Below, one piece after another: positions 7,090 to 17,247 of a stretch of DNA of 64,000 nt. Each line of letters opens with the position of its first letter. Position 1 is the stretch's first letter. Source of the stretch: DASRDZ01 sp035652335. Its GTDB lineage: Bacteria; Chloroflexota; Dormibacteria; Aeolococcales; Aeolococcaceae. Under the pieces are notes generated by a model that was not told the origin of the DNA, did no database searches, and was given only the letters and a program-made list of their open reading frames with translations. A program made the position numbers and the translations under genes. The stretch covers positions 3,150 through 67,149 of the forward strand of contig DASRDZ010000007.1 in NCBI GenBank assembly GCA_035652335.1, in the 5' to 3' direction.

Positions 7090-7460
7090 GTGGTTGGCAT
7101 CGCACTGCGCAGCGTCGGACCGAGACGAGCCACCAATGCATCGAGTACCGATCCCGCCTGATGGAGGTTCTCCAGAAACGATGCGGCGATCACATCCCTC
7201 CCACCTACGTCATCGGGATCTGAGAACTTGACCTCAAGGAAGGCAAGAGCTCGGTCGCGCATTTCCGCCGAACGCACGTCGCCGGCGCCGGCATCTCGCT
7301 GGAGGTCAATGATCCACCTGGTGAGCTCAGCCATCAGTACATGCGGAAGCAATTCGTTGAAATTGTCTGCAAGGTGCTCGTCTAGAATTGGCCGGGCCTC
7401 AGGGAGCGCCATTACAAATTCTTCAACAAGAGCCCGGGCCTGATCTTCCGGTTGCGTCAT
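7086..7460 (-). CDS. Putative immunity protein adjacent to the Rhs toxin C-terminus (DUF7674-like)
   Basis: ATG 7460 lies 1 nt after the Rhs stop (TGAGATG), so translation is coupled. An upstream GTG at 7472 is possible. The 124-aa product is acidic and helical: ALVEEFVMALPEARPILDEH, then NELLPHVLMAELTRWIIDLQ, then MRDRALAFLEVKFSDPDDV, then VIAASFLENLH. The 'LLPHLfMadLtrWl' core with a later 'i..SFlEnL' matches my memory of the DUF7674 family, seen beside secreted toxins; not verified. Position right behind the variable C-terminus of a giant Rhs protein makes it the first candidate for cognate immunity. Confidence 0.7.
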   Translation of the reverse strand: MTQPEDQARALVEEFVMALPEARPILDEHLADNFNELLPHVLMAELTRWIIDLQRDAGAGDVRSAEMRDRALAFLEVKFSDPDDVGGRDVIAASFLENLHQAGSVLDALVARLGPTLRSAMPTT

Positions 7461-7461
7461 C

Positions 7462-10400
7462 TCATTGCCCACTCGAGGCAGCGATTAGGTCTTGAAGCAT
7501 GCCCTGGGCTGCCCAAATGTCCTCAGGACTCGCATCGGGATTCCTGCGAAGCCAGTTCGAGAGCCCGTTGATGTACTGCTCGGCCTTCATCGAGTGAAAC
7601 ACGCCCTCCGTCGGCTGTCCGGTTGCGAGCTCGTTTCGCAGCGCGTCCGCGGTGCTCCCCGTACCTATCTGGTTCGGACTGCCCTCTCCCTTGTAGAGAT
7701 CGTTGACATAATTCTGGAGCTTTGCGTCGGCCACAGAAGGGCGAGCGAAGCCCGCTGTACCGGCGCTGTCGGTGGCTGCAGCCTGCACGAGCTCAGACGC
7801 TGTGCCAGCCTCTGAGCTGATCGGCGACCCAATCGGCAGCCCTGCAGCCGGCCCGCCCTCTTCTGCATCACCTCCAGCGTCTTCAAGAAGGCCCTCCAAT
7901 AGATCACCTAGGCCGCCATTCTGAAGGACTTCGAGCTGGGGAGCAAGTGCCTGGCAGTTCTCGGTGCAGAGGGTGAACGACCGCCCTCCCGGAGCGGTCA
8001 AGGTCTCGTATTCGACATCCGCCACCGATTCACACACGGGATTGGAGTCGAGACAGAAATTGCCCCACGCCATCTCTGGGGATCCCGGCCGCATGTCGAG
8101 CCACTCGCACCGCTTTTGGTCGAAGACTAGTCCCGTCCCTTGATTGCAGACAAGGCGCAGGCCACCGCCTTCAGTCGTAACTGCGGCTTCATTCACCGGG
8201 GCGTCGGTATCCGGCGCGAGTCCCGGATCGAGATTGGATGCGATCAGCTTGTTCGTCTTCGGAGGGGGTGGTGGCGTGTTCGCGTGCGGCGGCTTCACAC
8301 CGTAGTGCGGATGCGCGGGCGCCTGCGTGGAAGACTGGTACGGCGTACTGCTCCCCGGTGTCGCACCTGGCGCCGACCCCGCAGCCAAGGCGGTGTTCTC
8401 CTCGAACGTGCAGCCCTGGTCTCCGCTGTCGTCGTAGCCCTCCGTCGAGCACGGATTGTGGCCGGTCGGGTCCGAGAGGTTGACGGGATCGCCGTTAGCG
8501 AAGCTATACCGGTTCCGAAGGCCCGAGGTGGCACCCGACGCAATCGACAGGTCGAGGTTCCCGGAGGCATCGTCGACGGTTGCGTCAGCCTGCGTGAACA
8601 GACCCCACTTCGGCTGGTAGTCGCGCAGTCCCAGGTGCTGGCCCCTGGTGGTGCGATCCTGCTGGAAGCCCTTGTATCCGATATCGCCGGCGGCTGAACT
8701 CCGCTGCTCGGGTGTCGTGCCCGTGAGTTGGTCGTTGATCGGGGCGCCGAACGGGTCGGCCATCGGGACGGCGACAACCATCCCACTTCCGGTGGTGATG
8801 CGGACCGGGTTGCGATGCTGGTCATAGACGAAGTACTCGGACTTCTGGAATCCGCCAGCAAGTGAGCCGAACATGTCCGCCAGGGCAGTACCGTCTGGGG
8901 CGAGCGCGTAGTAATCCTCGCGGTTGGCGGTGACGGGCTCCCATTGCTGCTGTTCCATTGCCAGATTGTTGGTCAGGGCATCGTGGTAGATGCCGGTGAA
9001 GAGCCCCACCGAGCCGGACGGGCCGCCGCCATTGTACGGCTGTTGCGCTTCGCCAATCTGCCGGTGCAGCCCGTCGTAGTAAAACGTCACGCCTTCTGCG
9101 GTGTTAGCGCCACACTGGTTTCCTGGCGCCGGCGTCGAGCTGGTCATCTGATCGAGTCCGTCGTACGCCATGTTGCGACAGCCGTCGTACAGGGTGTCCC
9201 CCGAGGGTGAGTAGGTCGACGTGGCGGTCTCGGTGCCCCCGGGGTGGCTCTGCGAGATCCCGGTCGTCTGCGTCTGGATGCTGCCGTCCGCGTTGTAACT
9301 GGCCGTCTGCTGCGTGTCGGCGGTGGTGACGGTTGAACCCCAGGACAGACGGTTACCGTTGTGGTCATACGTACCGTTGAAGGTCAGGCTGTCATTGCCC
9401 AGGCTACCCGACGAGATCCGGTGCGTGAACTGGGTGACACGACCCGCGTTGTCATACGTGAAGGCCTCGTTCACGTTGTAGCCGGTATTCGACGGGTCGA
9501 CGCCGCTGAAGAACGTCGAGGTCAGTCGGTACAGGCTGTCGTAGGTCCAGTCGTACTGATTGCCCGAGTAGTTGGTGTCGTAGGGCGTGAGCTTCTGGAT
9601 GGTGCCGTCCGAGTTCCACCCGTATCCGGTGTGCGTGTTGTTCGGGTTGGTCTGGAGGGTGGGCCGTCCATCCGCGTCGTAGGTCCAGGACCACGACCCG
9701 AGGTTGCCGTCCGTGGCACCGGTCACGGCGCTGCCATCATTGCGGGTGTAGGTGATCGTGTGCGTCCCGTAACCCGTCGTCTTTCGGTACGCGAGCGCAC
9801 CGGCACCGTCGTAGGAGTAGGTATAGCCGGCCCCGGAGACGCTGGGGATCCCCTCCACCACCGAGATCGGCGACTCGTTGAGGTAATACGACGCGGTCAC
9901 GGTGTTGGCCGTGACGCCCGCGCCGGCGTAGGCGACCGAGGTCGGCTGGCCCGCGCCGTCGTATTGGTCGGTGATGGTTTCGCCGTTGCGCCCGGTGGTC
10001 GTGGAGACACGCTCGTCGGCGTAGTACGCGTAGCTCTGGGTGCCGCCGGTGGCGATGACGCCTCCCGACCCGTTCACCATGTTCACCGTCTGGGACGACT
10101 TGGAGCCGAAGGGGGTGTAGGCGTAGGTCGTCTGGCGGAGCTGGCTGCCGTCGGGGGACACGGGCACCGTCGTGCTCGCGAGCAGGTTGTCCACGGTGTA
10201 GGTGTTGACGGTGGGGGTCCGGCTGCTGTTGTTTGCGTCGCCGGCATTGGCTGAAGGCGACATGACCTGGGTGGCGTTGCCCACCTGGTCCCGGGTCCAG
10301 CTGGTGACGTTCCCGCCGGCGTCCGTGTCCGACATCTGGAAGTTGTCCGTGGAGTACGCCCACGTCTCGGTCAGCGGTGTGTTGGAGCAGCCGGCGGAGG

Positions 10401-13400
10401 GGACCGGGTTGTTGTCCAGGTACTTGGTGTCCGTGGTCTTGTTGCCGTTGGCGTCGTAGCCCAGTGTCTCGCAATGCCAGACGCTGGTAACCCAGGTCCC
10501 GTTCTGGTTGGTCTGGGCCGGCTCGGCGCTGTGCTGTGTCACCAGGCTGTCAGGGGAGTACGTCGTCACGTCGGGCGTGCCCAGGGCGTCGAGCGTCTTC
10601 ACGGTGCGGCCGCCGGCGTCGTAGAAGGTGTAGGTGGCGGCGGTCCCGCTCCCGGTCGGGTTCGGGCTCGTCTCCGACGCCTTGTCGCCGTCGGCGGTGT
10701 AGGCGTCGTCCACATGACGAGGGGACGACCAGTTGCCGGCTGCCGTGGGCAGCAGCGTGCTGGTGACATGCCCGTCGCCGTCGTACCGGTACTTCGTCAC
10801 ACACACGCCAACGGTGCTGGCATAGTTCGCGGCGCCGGTGGGGCACTGCCCGGTCGAGGACGGGTCGGTCTTCGAAGGATCGTTGGAGTCCGAGTAGGGC
10901 GTCCAGCTGGCGATCACCCGGCCGTCGGCGTCGTAGTCGCTTCGCGTCTGGAAGCGGGTGTCGGGCGAGCTGACGCTGGTGAAGGCCTGGGGCTGCAGCA
11001 CCTCGACGGCGTTGGAGTCGGCGTCGTAGAAGGTACGGCTGCGCACGTTCTGGCCGCCGTTGCCCGCCAGGGCGCCGGCCGAGGCCGCGCTCATGTTGTC
11101 GGAGCCGTCGACCACGTCGACCTTGCGGTGCGCCGCGTCGTAGCTCGTCGCGGTGATCTTCCCCGATGGGTCGACGACGTCCACGGTGTCCCCGGCGTCG
11201 GAGTACGTCCAGGTCGTGGTGATGGCCGTGCCGCTCCGCGTGTAGCTGGACGACGTCTTGCGGTCGAGGAGGTTGTAGGCGGTCGTCGTCGTGGTGCCGC
11301 GGGGGTCGGTGGCCGTGATCTGGTTGCCGTCGGCGTCGTAGGTGAAGCTGGAGGTGAAGACGTTGGGCGAGGTGCAGGAGGTCCGGCAGGTCACCGTCGT
11401 GGCCAAGCGGTCGTTGACGTCGTAGGTGTGGGCGGTGTCGTAGGCGGACGTCGAGGTCGCGCACGACGTCGTCCCGTTCGCAAAGGAGTTGGGCGGGCAG
11501 GTGCGGGTGGCGTTGCCGTCCTCGTCGTAGACCGTGTCGGTGCGCTCCCACATGAGCGGGCTGGCCACCCGCTCCACGAGCTTGCTGAGGAGGTGCCCCT
11601 GCGGGTCGTAGGTGCTCTGGGTCTGGCCGCCGTCGCCGTCGGTGGTGGCCACGGCGGCACCCGTGCCGTCGTAGGTGGTCGTGGCGTGGCACTCGATCGT
11701 CCCCGCGGCGAAGGGACCGTCGGCGCTGCCGAGCACCGGGCAGTTCGCCGGCGGGGGCGCAGGCAGCGACGCCGCGTAGTACGGGGACTGCGTATTGCTG
11801 TAGCTCCAGCCCCGGATCCAGGTGGTCTTCGTCTTGCGGTTGGCGGCGTCGAAGGTGGCCACCGTGATATTCCCGACCGGGTCGGTGACCTGCGTGGCGT
11901 TGCCACGGACGTCGTAGACCGTCTGAGTGGCTCCGGCGATCCGGCTCCCTGAGGCGTTGCACGTCGTCCCGTTGGCCTCGACAGGCTCGATGCTGCAGAC
12001 CACCTCGTCGTCCCCGTCGAACGCCTGGGTGACGTCGTAGGTGGCATTGCCCACCTGGTTGCCCAACGGTGGCCGGATGGCGGTCTGGTTGCCGTCGGCG
12101 TCGAGGGTGTAGGTGGTGAGGTCGCCGAGCTGGTCGCGCTTGGAGACGACGAAGCGGCCGGGCGACGAATACGCATTGGCGCCGGAGGCGTGCAGCGTCT
12201 CGGTGTACTTCGTGTTCGGCGGCGAGGAGATGGTGCCGGGGTAGCTGGAGAGCTGCGTGCCCGCCGTCGCGTCGCGGTCCCAGGTCCGGGTCACGTTGCC
12301 GGCGGCGTCGTAGGCGAAGGCCGTGAAGCCGCCCGTCCCCGTGCCGTCACTCGGGTCGGTGACCGCCTCCAGCCAGCCGCCCGCCTTGGTGGTGCCGGAG
12401 AGGTCCGTGGCCGTGTCGGCGTAGTACGTGTACGTCGTCATCGCCGGCGTGTTCGCGTTGCGCTCGATCGCCAGCGGCGACGCCTTGGCCGACAGCTCGC
12501 CCGTGGACAGGTACCGGTACTGCGTGAGGGCGGCGTTCGTGCCGTCGTACGCCGGGCCCTGGATCTGGCAGACGTCGCCGGTGTTCCCGGTGGGCGTGCT
12601 CGGCACCATGCACACGGTCATCGACCCGCGCTGATTGGGCGCGAACGACACCGAGTTGTCGAGCGACGTCGTGGTGAGGTACGCCTGCCACTGCGCAGTG
12701 GTGAGGCCGCTCACGTTGCCACGCGGTGGGAGGCTCTGGGTGTGGTCGACGAGCGCGTACAGGGTCGTCGCCGTCCGGCGCACACCCCCGCTCCCCGGCC
12801 CGTTGGGGTCGGTCAGCTGCCCGCCGCCGGATGGGACGTCGTCGTACGTCGCCGTCGAGCCCGAGGCATCGACGTAGATGGCGTGCGTGCCGTACGTCGT
12901 GTAGAGGTACTCACCGGTGCAGTCGTGGCCGCCGCCGCGACCGGAGAAGTCGGTCATGGCCGCGCAGTTGAGGACGCGGAGGAGCTGCCCCTCCGAGCCG
13001 TACCGGAATCGCGTGTAGGTGGCGTCGCTGCCGCCGGCGAGGTTCTGCACCACCATCGAGCAGAGGTTGTGGTCGGGCAGGTTGTCCGGCTTGCGGCAGC
13101 TGCCTCCGTAGGTGTTGTCCCAGAAGAAGAACGTCTGGGTGACGGTCAGGCCGGAGCCCGGATCGACGACGTCGAGCTCACCGGCGTCGTCGAAGGGATC
13201 GAAGCTCGAGTACACGCGGTTCTGGCCGGGCGCGGCCAGGGTGGCGGCTCCTGTGGAGGTGTTGTAGGAGAACGTCGTGGTGGTGCCGCGGCGGTCGACG
13301 ACGCTGGCGACCTGCGCCGGTCCGAGGTAGGTGGTCCCGTTGGAGGACGTCTGAGTGTAGGTCAGCTGCGTCGTGGTCGTGCTGCCCATCGGGCTGCTCA

Positions 13401-16400
13401 GCGAGCACAGCTGGGTCGACGACGACGCCGTGCAGCCGCCGTAGGTGTAGACCAGCTGCGTCCCGTCGGGGTTGGTCACGCTCACCAGCAGGCCCGAGGT
13501 GGCGTTGGTGAAGTACCTGGTCACCCGATGGGCGACGTCGGTGACGTCGAGCTCGTTGTTCGGTGAGCCGGTCGTGTAGGTGAAGGTCAGCGAACGCCCC
13601 GTGGCCGGCTCGACCACGCTGGACAGGTTGCCCATCGCCTTGCCGGCCGACGGCGGGTCGTTGACGTAGTGGACGCGGATCTCGTTGCCGTTGGCGTCCT
13701 CGGTGTCGAGCTTGTGGCCGTCGCCGGCGAACTCGTAGCGGACGCGGTCCACCCGCTCGACGCCATAGCCGAGGATCGCCGAGGACGTCCATGTCGACGG
13801 CGAGCACGACAGGGTGGTGCTGTTCGCTTCGACGTAGCGCCACAGCGAGGCGTGCACGCCCATCGGCGGTGCCGAGGTCTGGTCGACGCAGAGCTTGTTG
13901 TAGCCGGAGTCGAGGGCGAGGGCGCGAGGGATGGTCACCGCCAGCGGACCGGTGCTGTTGGCGGTCTGCAGGGCGGTGACGTCGATCGGCGAGGCCAGCT
14001 TGACCAGCGGGAACACGGTCCGGCCGCCGTCGGCGGAGACCACCGTCACCGGCAGTGGCCGGCCCACCGACTCGTCGGCCGGCAGGAACAGTCCGGCGGC
14101 GGTGAGGTCCTTGGCCACGACGCCGCCGTCGTCGAAGGTGAGCCACCACGCGCTGCCCAGCATCCCCGCACCGCTCGCCGAGCTCAGGGCGATGCTGTTG
14201 TAGGCGCGGTGCAGGCCCAGGGTGAGGTCGCCGTGGAGCGGAACGGCGGTGCTGTCGTCCTGCGACACGACGGCGTTGCCGTCGCCGACGTTGAGGGCGA
14301 GGGAACCGCCGGGCCCGGTGGCCCAGCTGCTGCTGGTGAACCAGGAGCGGTTGCCGAGACCCGCGTCGCAGAGGATGGGCGCCTGCGACGAGTCGGTGCC
14401 GGTGCCGTAGGCGTTGGTCCCGGTGAAGGTGGTGCGGTCGTACGCGCAGCCCCGCTCGCTGCCGATGACGACGGTGTAGTAGCGCAGGACGATGCTGGCC
14501 CCGCCGGCGAGGGTGAACGACCCCATGGTCATCGTCCCGTCGCCGGGAAGGGTGCACGTCGGGGTCGAGGTCGCGTTGCAGAAGGGCCCGTTGACGTAGT
14601 CCGTGCTGTTGAGCGTGATGTTGAGCTCGGGCACGTAGCCGCTGTCGAGCGCGTCGTTGGCCGAGGTGACCGACATCGTCGTCGTCTGCGGGTTGAAGAC
14701 CTTGAGGCCGAAGCCGATCTCCACGCCGCGCGAGTAGGGGATGCTGTTGTCGGACGCCAGGGTCCGGCTCCACTTCTGGACGCTCGGCGGCGCGTTGAGG
14801 GTGAAGTTCGGCGACTGCGCGGTGGGACCGTTGCCGACGCTGTTGGTGGCATACACGGTGGCGTAGTACGAGGAGCCGTTGGTCAGGCCGGTGACCGTCG
14901 CCGAGAGGCAGTTGCCGCAGACGGTGACCGGGCTGCCGACCGCCGTGCCGGACGTCGTGTACGCCTGGGCGGTGTAGCCGGTGATCGTCGCACCGCCGTT
15001 GGAGGCGGCGGTCCAGCTGATGCTGGCGTTGGTGTTCCCCGGTGTCCCGGTCACCGACCCGGGCGCGCCGGGCACGGTCGGACCGGACGTCTCAGGTAGA
15101 GCCGAGATGGCCACACCACCCTGATCCGAGACCACCGCCGCCGCCGGGCCGACCGAGGCGGACGGCGAGGCGGACGGAGTCGCGGATGGCTGGGTCACCG
15201 TGGCGCTGGCCTCCGCGCTCGCCGTCCCGAAGTTGGTGCTCGCGGTCACACCCACCGAGGCGACCTGCGAGCCGTTCGGGAGCAGCAACACGGACGTGCA
15301 GGTGCCACAGACCACGGCCTGAGCCACGGTCGAGCCGTTGCTCGCATATCCGGTCACGTCGTATCGCGCCACGCCACCGGCGACGCTCGACGGCGCGTTC
15401 CAGCGCACGTCGACTCCCGCCGACCCGCCGGAGGCCACGAGCGAGGACGGAGCCGCAGGAACCAGGTCCGGCGGCGTGGCCGTGGCCACCGTCCCCGACG
15501 CGGTGCCAGGCGTCGGGCTGCGGTCCCCCGCCGTCTGCGACCAGGCGCTCGCCGACAGCGCGTCGCCGGAGTGCAGCCCGAAGAACCAGGCCTGCGCGTC
15601 ATGTGTCAGCACCGTCTGCGAGGTGTTGGCCGTGGTGTCGGTGAGCGTCACCAGCGAGCTGACCACGGGGTCGCCGGGGGCCATCGCCGGCGGGGTCCAC
15701 GTCACCAATGCACTGCTGGTTCCCGCGGTCACGCTCACCGCCGACGGCGGAGGTGGGGGCGCCACGCCGTCGGGGACCAGCGCAGTGTGATACGTGACGT
15801 CGAGCTCCGGCACCGTCGTGCCATCCGCCGACTGCGGCCCCGCGAAGCTGAAGCCGCCGCCGAGGTCGTGCTCCGCGGCGGCCTGCAGGCTGACGCCGAA
15901 GTTGGGAGCCGTCCCGTTCACCCAGCGCTGCACCAGCGAGGCGACGTTCCAGGTCACCGTCCGCGCCGCGGCGCCGACCGTCTGCGTCGCCACCGCCGGG
16001 CCGCCGGTCAGAGCGGCGATCCCAGGGGCGGTGGTCTGCAAACCGACCGGACCCGTCAACGCATGCACGTCGATCTGCGCGCCCTGCGAGCAGGCGGCCG
16101 CGACGCACGCGGTCACGTGCGCGGTCAGCGTCGCGCTGTCGATGACGGCCCCGCCGGGGAGGGACGACGTGTCGAACGCGAGGATGCCGCGCTCGATGCG
16201 CGCTCCATCGGTTGCATCGGGCTCCGCGGCCGCGGTGAGGGCGTCCGCACCGGAGAGAGCGCAGGTGGCACAGCTGTCGCCCGCGAGAATGACGGTGCCC
16301 GACGCACCGTGCTGCCTCGGCGTGAACGCGAGGTCGATGCCGACGACAGAGGGCGCCGTCACGCTCGCGCCCGCGGCTGCAGGAGCCGTGATGGTGATCT

Positions 16401-17247
16401 GGACGCCCGCGTTGGTCGACGCCGTTGCCATGGTCACCGCCGCCGGGTTGCGGGACGGCCCACTCGCCGACTCACTCGCCATCGCAGCGGCGATCCCGAG
16501 CCCCGCGCCGTTCAGCAGGTGGCTGAACCCGACCGAGCCGTCGGGCTGCAGCGACGCAGCGCCGAGCTGATGGGCCAGGTCCGTCACGGTGAGCGTCAGC
16601 GTCGACGGCGCGGCGGGACTGATGCGCGCCACGGCGAGGTGGACGCCGGTGCGGGTCACGTGGCTGGTGACCTGCGCCAGCGGACCACCCGAGTACGTCA
16701 CGCCGTCCGTCGTCGGCGTCGCCGTGGCCGCCGCGATGCCGTTGAGCCCGACGGCGATCGCCCCCGAGGGACCGGAGAGCGTCACCGCGGTGGCGGGGGT
16801 GCTGCCGAGATGGATGGGAACGACGTGTGCCGACGCCACCGCGACGTCGCCACCACCACCGCCGCCGACCCAGGGGTCGACGGCCCGCCAGCGATTCTCA
16901 TCGCCGCCGGGACGGTACATCGGCGACGCGAAGAGCTGCGCCTGGTCCGAGGCGGGTCCTCTGACGATGTGCGACAGCGCGGTCCACGCCTGCTCGTCGG
17001 CGGGCAGCTGCGGGTTCGGCGCCGCTCCGCGGGCATCCGCCGGCGCGGCGAGCGGCTTCTGGTAGCTGGTCGGCAGGTCGACGATGGGCGGCTGCTGCCA
17101 CGCCGGCGACGGCGTCGCCGCGAGCGACGACACCGGCATCGCCGACACGACCACCGAGCTGAGCGACAGCGCGCCCGCGAACAGTGCGCGCCGGCGGCGC
17201 CGCACCGGACGGACGGAGAGGGTGAGACGGCGAACGATGTCGATCAC
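7462..17247 (-). CDS. Giant secreted Rhs/YD-repeat protein (polymorphic-toxin type, 3,261 aa)
   Basis: I place the start at GTG 17247. It overlaps the upstream stop (GTGA), has GGGGAG before it, and gives an Arg-rich signal peptide (VRRRRRALFAGALSLSSVVV) ending near SSLAA. Longer upstream extension is spurious. Residues about 350-485 resemble a DNRLRE-type adhesive domain (GILAFDTSSLPGGAVIDSATL). Three fibronectin-III domains follow (about 490-815), two carrying CGxC pairs. A DUF6531-like entry module lies near 985-1025 (VVSQDDSTAVPLHGDLTLGL), and long YD repeats span about 1165-2765. The Rhs core closes at about 2850-2930 with LGLRDYQPKWGLFTQADAT and YSFANGDPVNLSDPTG. The roughly 330-residue tail after the core is variable-type. 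Its last 95 residues (YVNDLYKGEGSPNQIGTGST, ATGQPTEG, LSNWLRRNPDASPEDIWAAQ) look like a toxin tip. It is probably wall-associated like WapA and used against competitors. Confidence 0.9.
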   Translation of the reverse strand: MIDIVRRLTLSVRPVRRRRRALFAGALSLSSVVVSAMPVSSLAATPSPAWQQPPIVDLPTSYQKPLAAPADARGAAPNPQLPADEQAWTALSHIVRGPASDQAQLFASPMYRPGGDENRWRAVDPWVGGGGGGDVAVASAHVVPIHLGSTPATAVTLSGPSGAIAVGLNGIAAATATPTTDGVTYSGGPLAQVTSHVTRTGVHLAVARISPAAPSTLTLTVTDLAHQLGAASLQPDGSVGFSHLLNGAGLGIAAAMASESASGPSRNPAAVTMATASTNAGVQITITAPAAAGASVTAPSVVGIDLAFTPRQHGASGTVILAGDSCATCALSGADALTAAAEPDATDGARIERGILAFDTSSLPGGAVIDSATLTAHVTACVAAACSQGAQIDVHALTGPVGLQTTAPGIAALTGGPAVATQTVGAAARTVTWNVASLVQRWVNGTAPNFGVSLQAAAEHDLGGGFSFAGPQSADGTTVPELDVTYHTALVPDGVAPPPPPSAVSVTAGTSSALVTWTPPAMAPGDPVVSSLVTLTDTTANTSQTVLTHDAQAWFFGLHSGDALSASAWSQTAGDRSPTPGTASGTVATATPPDLVPAAPSSLVASGGSAGVDVRWNAPSSVAGGVARYDVTGYASNGSTVAQAVVCGTCTSVLLLPNGSQVASVGVTASTNFGTASAEASATVTQPSATPSASPSASVGPAAAVVSDQGGVAISALPETSGPTVPGAPGSVTGTPGNTNASISWTAASNGGATITGYTAQAYTTSGTAVGSPVTVCGNCLSATVTGLTNGSSYYATVYATNSVGNGPTAQSPNFTLNAPPSVQKWSRTLASDNSIPYSRGVEIGFGLKVFNPQTTTMSVTSANDALDSGYVPELNITLNSTDYVNGPFCNATSTPTCTLPGDGTMTMGSFTLAGGASIVLRYYTVVIGSERGCAYDRTTFTGTNAYGTGTDSSQAPILCDAGLGNRSWFTSSSWATGPGGSLALNVGDGNAVVSQDDSTAVPLHGDLTLGLHRAYNSIALSSASGAGMLGSAWWLTFDDGGVVAKDLTAAGLFLPADESVGRPLPVTVVSADGGRTVFPLVKLASPIDVTALQTANSTGPLAVTIPRALALDSGYNKLCVDQTSAPPMGVHASLWRYVEANSTTLSCSPSTWTSSAILGYGVERVDRVRYEFAGDGHKLDTEDANGNEIRVHYVNDPPSAGKAMGNLSSVVEPATGRSLTFTYTTGSPNNELDVTDVAHRVTRYFTNATSGLLVSVTNPDGTQLVYTYGGCTASSSTQLCSLSSPMGSTTTTQLTYTQTSSNGTTYLGPAQVASVVDRRGTTTTFSYNTSTGAATLAAPGQNRVYSSFDPFDDAGELDVVDPGSGLTVTQTFFFWDNTYGGSCRKPDNLPDHNLCSMVVQNLAGGSDATYTRFRYGSEGQLLRVLNCAAMTDFSGRGGGHDCTGEYLYTTYGTHAIYVDASGSTATYDDVPSGGGQLTDPNGPGSGGVRRTATTLYALVDHTQSLPPRGNVSGLTTAQWQAYLTTTSLDNSVSFAPNQRGSMTVCMVPSTPTGNTGDVCQIQGPAYDGTNAALTQYRYLSTGELSAKASPLAIERNANTPAMTTYTYYADTATDLSGTTKAGGWLEAVTDPSDGTGTGGFTAFAYDAAGNVTRTWDRDATAGTQLSSYPGTISSPPNTKYTETLHASGANAYSSPGRFVVSKRDQLGDLTTYTLDADGNQTAIRPPLGNQVGNATYDVTQAFDGDDEVVCSIEPVEANGTTCNASGSRIAGATQTVYDVRGNATQVTDPVGNITVATFDAANRKTKTTWIRGWSYSNTQSPYYAASLPAPPPANCPVLGSADGPFAAGTIECHATTTYDGTGAAVATTDGDGGQTQSTYDPQGHLLSKLVERVASPLMWERTDTVYDEDGNATRTCPPNSFANGTTSCATSTSAYDTAHTYDVNDRLATTVTCRTSCTSPNVFTSSFTYDADGNQITATDPRGTTTTTAYNLLDRKTSSSYTRSGTAITTTWTYSDAGDTVDVVDPSGKITATSYDAAHRKVDVVDGSDNMSAASAGALAGNGGQNVRSRTFYDADSNAVEVLQPQAFTSVSSPDTRFQTRSDYDADGRVIASWTPYSDSNDPSKTDPSSTGQCPTGAANYASTVGVCVTKYRYDGDGHVTSTLLPTAAGNWSSPRHVDDAYTADGDKASETSPNPTGSGTAATYTFYDAGGRTVKTLDALGTPDVTTYSPDSLVTQHSAEPAQTNQNGTWVTSVWHCETLGYDANGNKTTDTKYLDNNPVPSAGCSNTPLTETWAYSTDNFQMSDTDAGGNVTSWTRDQVGNATQVMSPSANAGDANNSSRTPTVNTYTVDNLLASTTVPVSPDGSQLRQTTYAYTPFGSKSSQTVNMVNGSGGVIATGGTQSYAYYADERVSTTTGRNGETITDQYDGAGQPTSVAYAGAGVTANTVTASYYLNESPISVVEGIPSVSGAGYTYSYDGAGALAYRKTTGYGTHTITYTRNDGSAVTGATDGNLGSWSWTYDADGRPTLQTNPNNTHTGYGWNSDGTIQKLTPYDTNYSGNQYDWTYDSLYRLTSTFFSGVDPSNTGYNVNEAFTYDNAGRVTQFTHRISSGSLGNDSLTFNGTYDHNGNRLSWGSTVTTADTQQTASYNADGSIQTQTTGISQSHPGGTETATSTYSPSGDTLYDGCRNMAYDGLDQMTSSTPAPGNQCGANTAEGVTFYYDGLHRQIGEAQQPYNGGGPSGSVGLFTGIYHDALTNNLAMEQQQWEPVTANREDYYALAPDGTALADMFGSLAGGFQKSEYFVYDQHRNPVRITTGSGMVVAVPMADPFGAPINDQLTGTTPEQRSSAAGDIGYKGFQQDRTTRGQHLGLRDYQPKWGLFTQADATVDDASGNLDLSIASGATSGLRNRYSFANGDPVNLSDPTGHNPCSTEGYDDSGDQGCTFEENTALAAGSAPGATPGSSTPYQSSTQAPAHPHYGVKPPHANTPPPPPKTNKLIASNLDPGLAPDTDAPVNEAAVTTEGGGLRLVCNQGTGLVFDQKRCEWLDMRPGSPEMAWGNFCLDSNPVCESVADVEYETLTAPGGRSFTLCTENCQALAPQLEVLQNGGLGDLLEGLLEDAGGDAEEGGPAAGLPIGSPISSEAGTASELVQAAATDSAGTAGFARPSVADAKLQNYVNDLYKGEGSPNQIGTGSTADALRNELATGQPTEGVFHSMKAEQYINGLSNWLRRNPDASPEDIWAAQGMLQDLIAASSGQ

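Noticed and set aside
8950..13750. Many short near-repeats that could suggest a repeat array or CRISPR
   Set aside because: They are periodic codons of YD repeats (GTCGTA-type runs) in one continuous reading frame, with no spacer structure.
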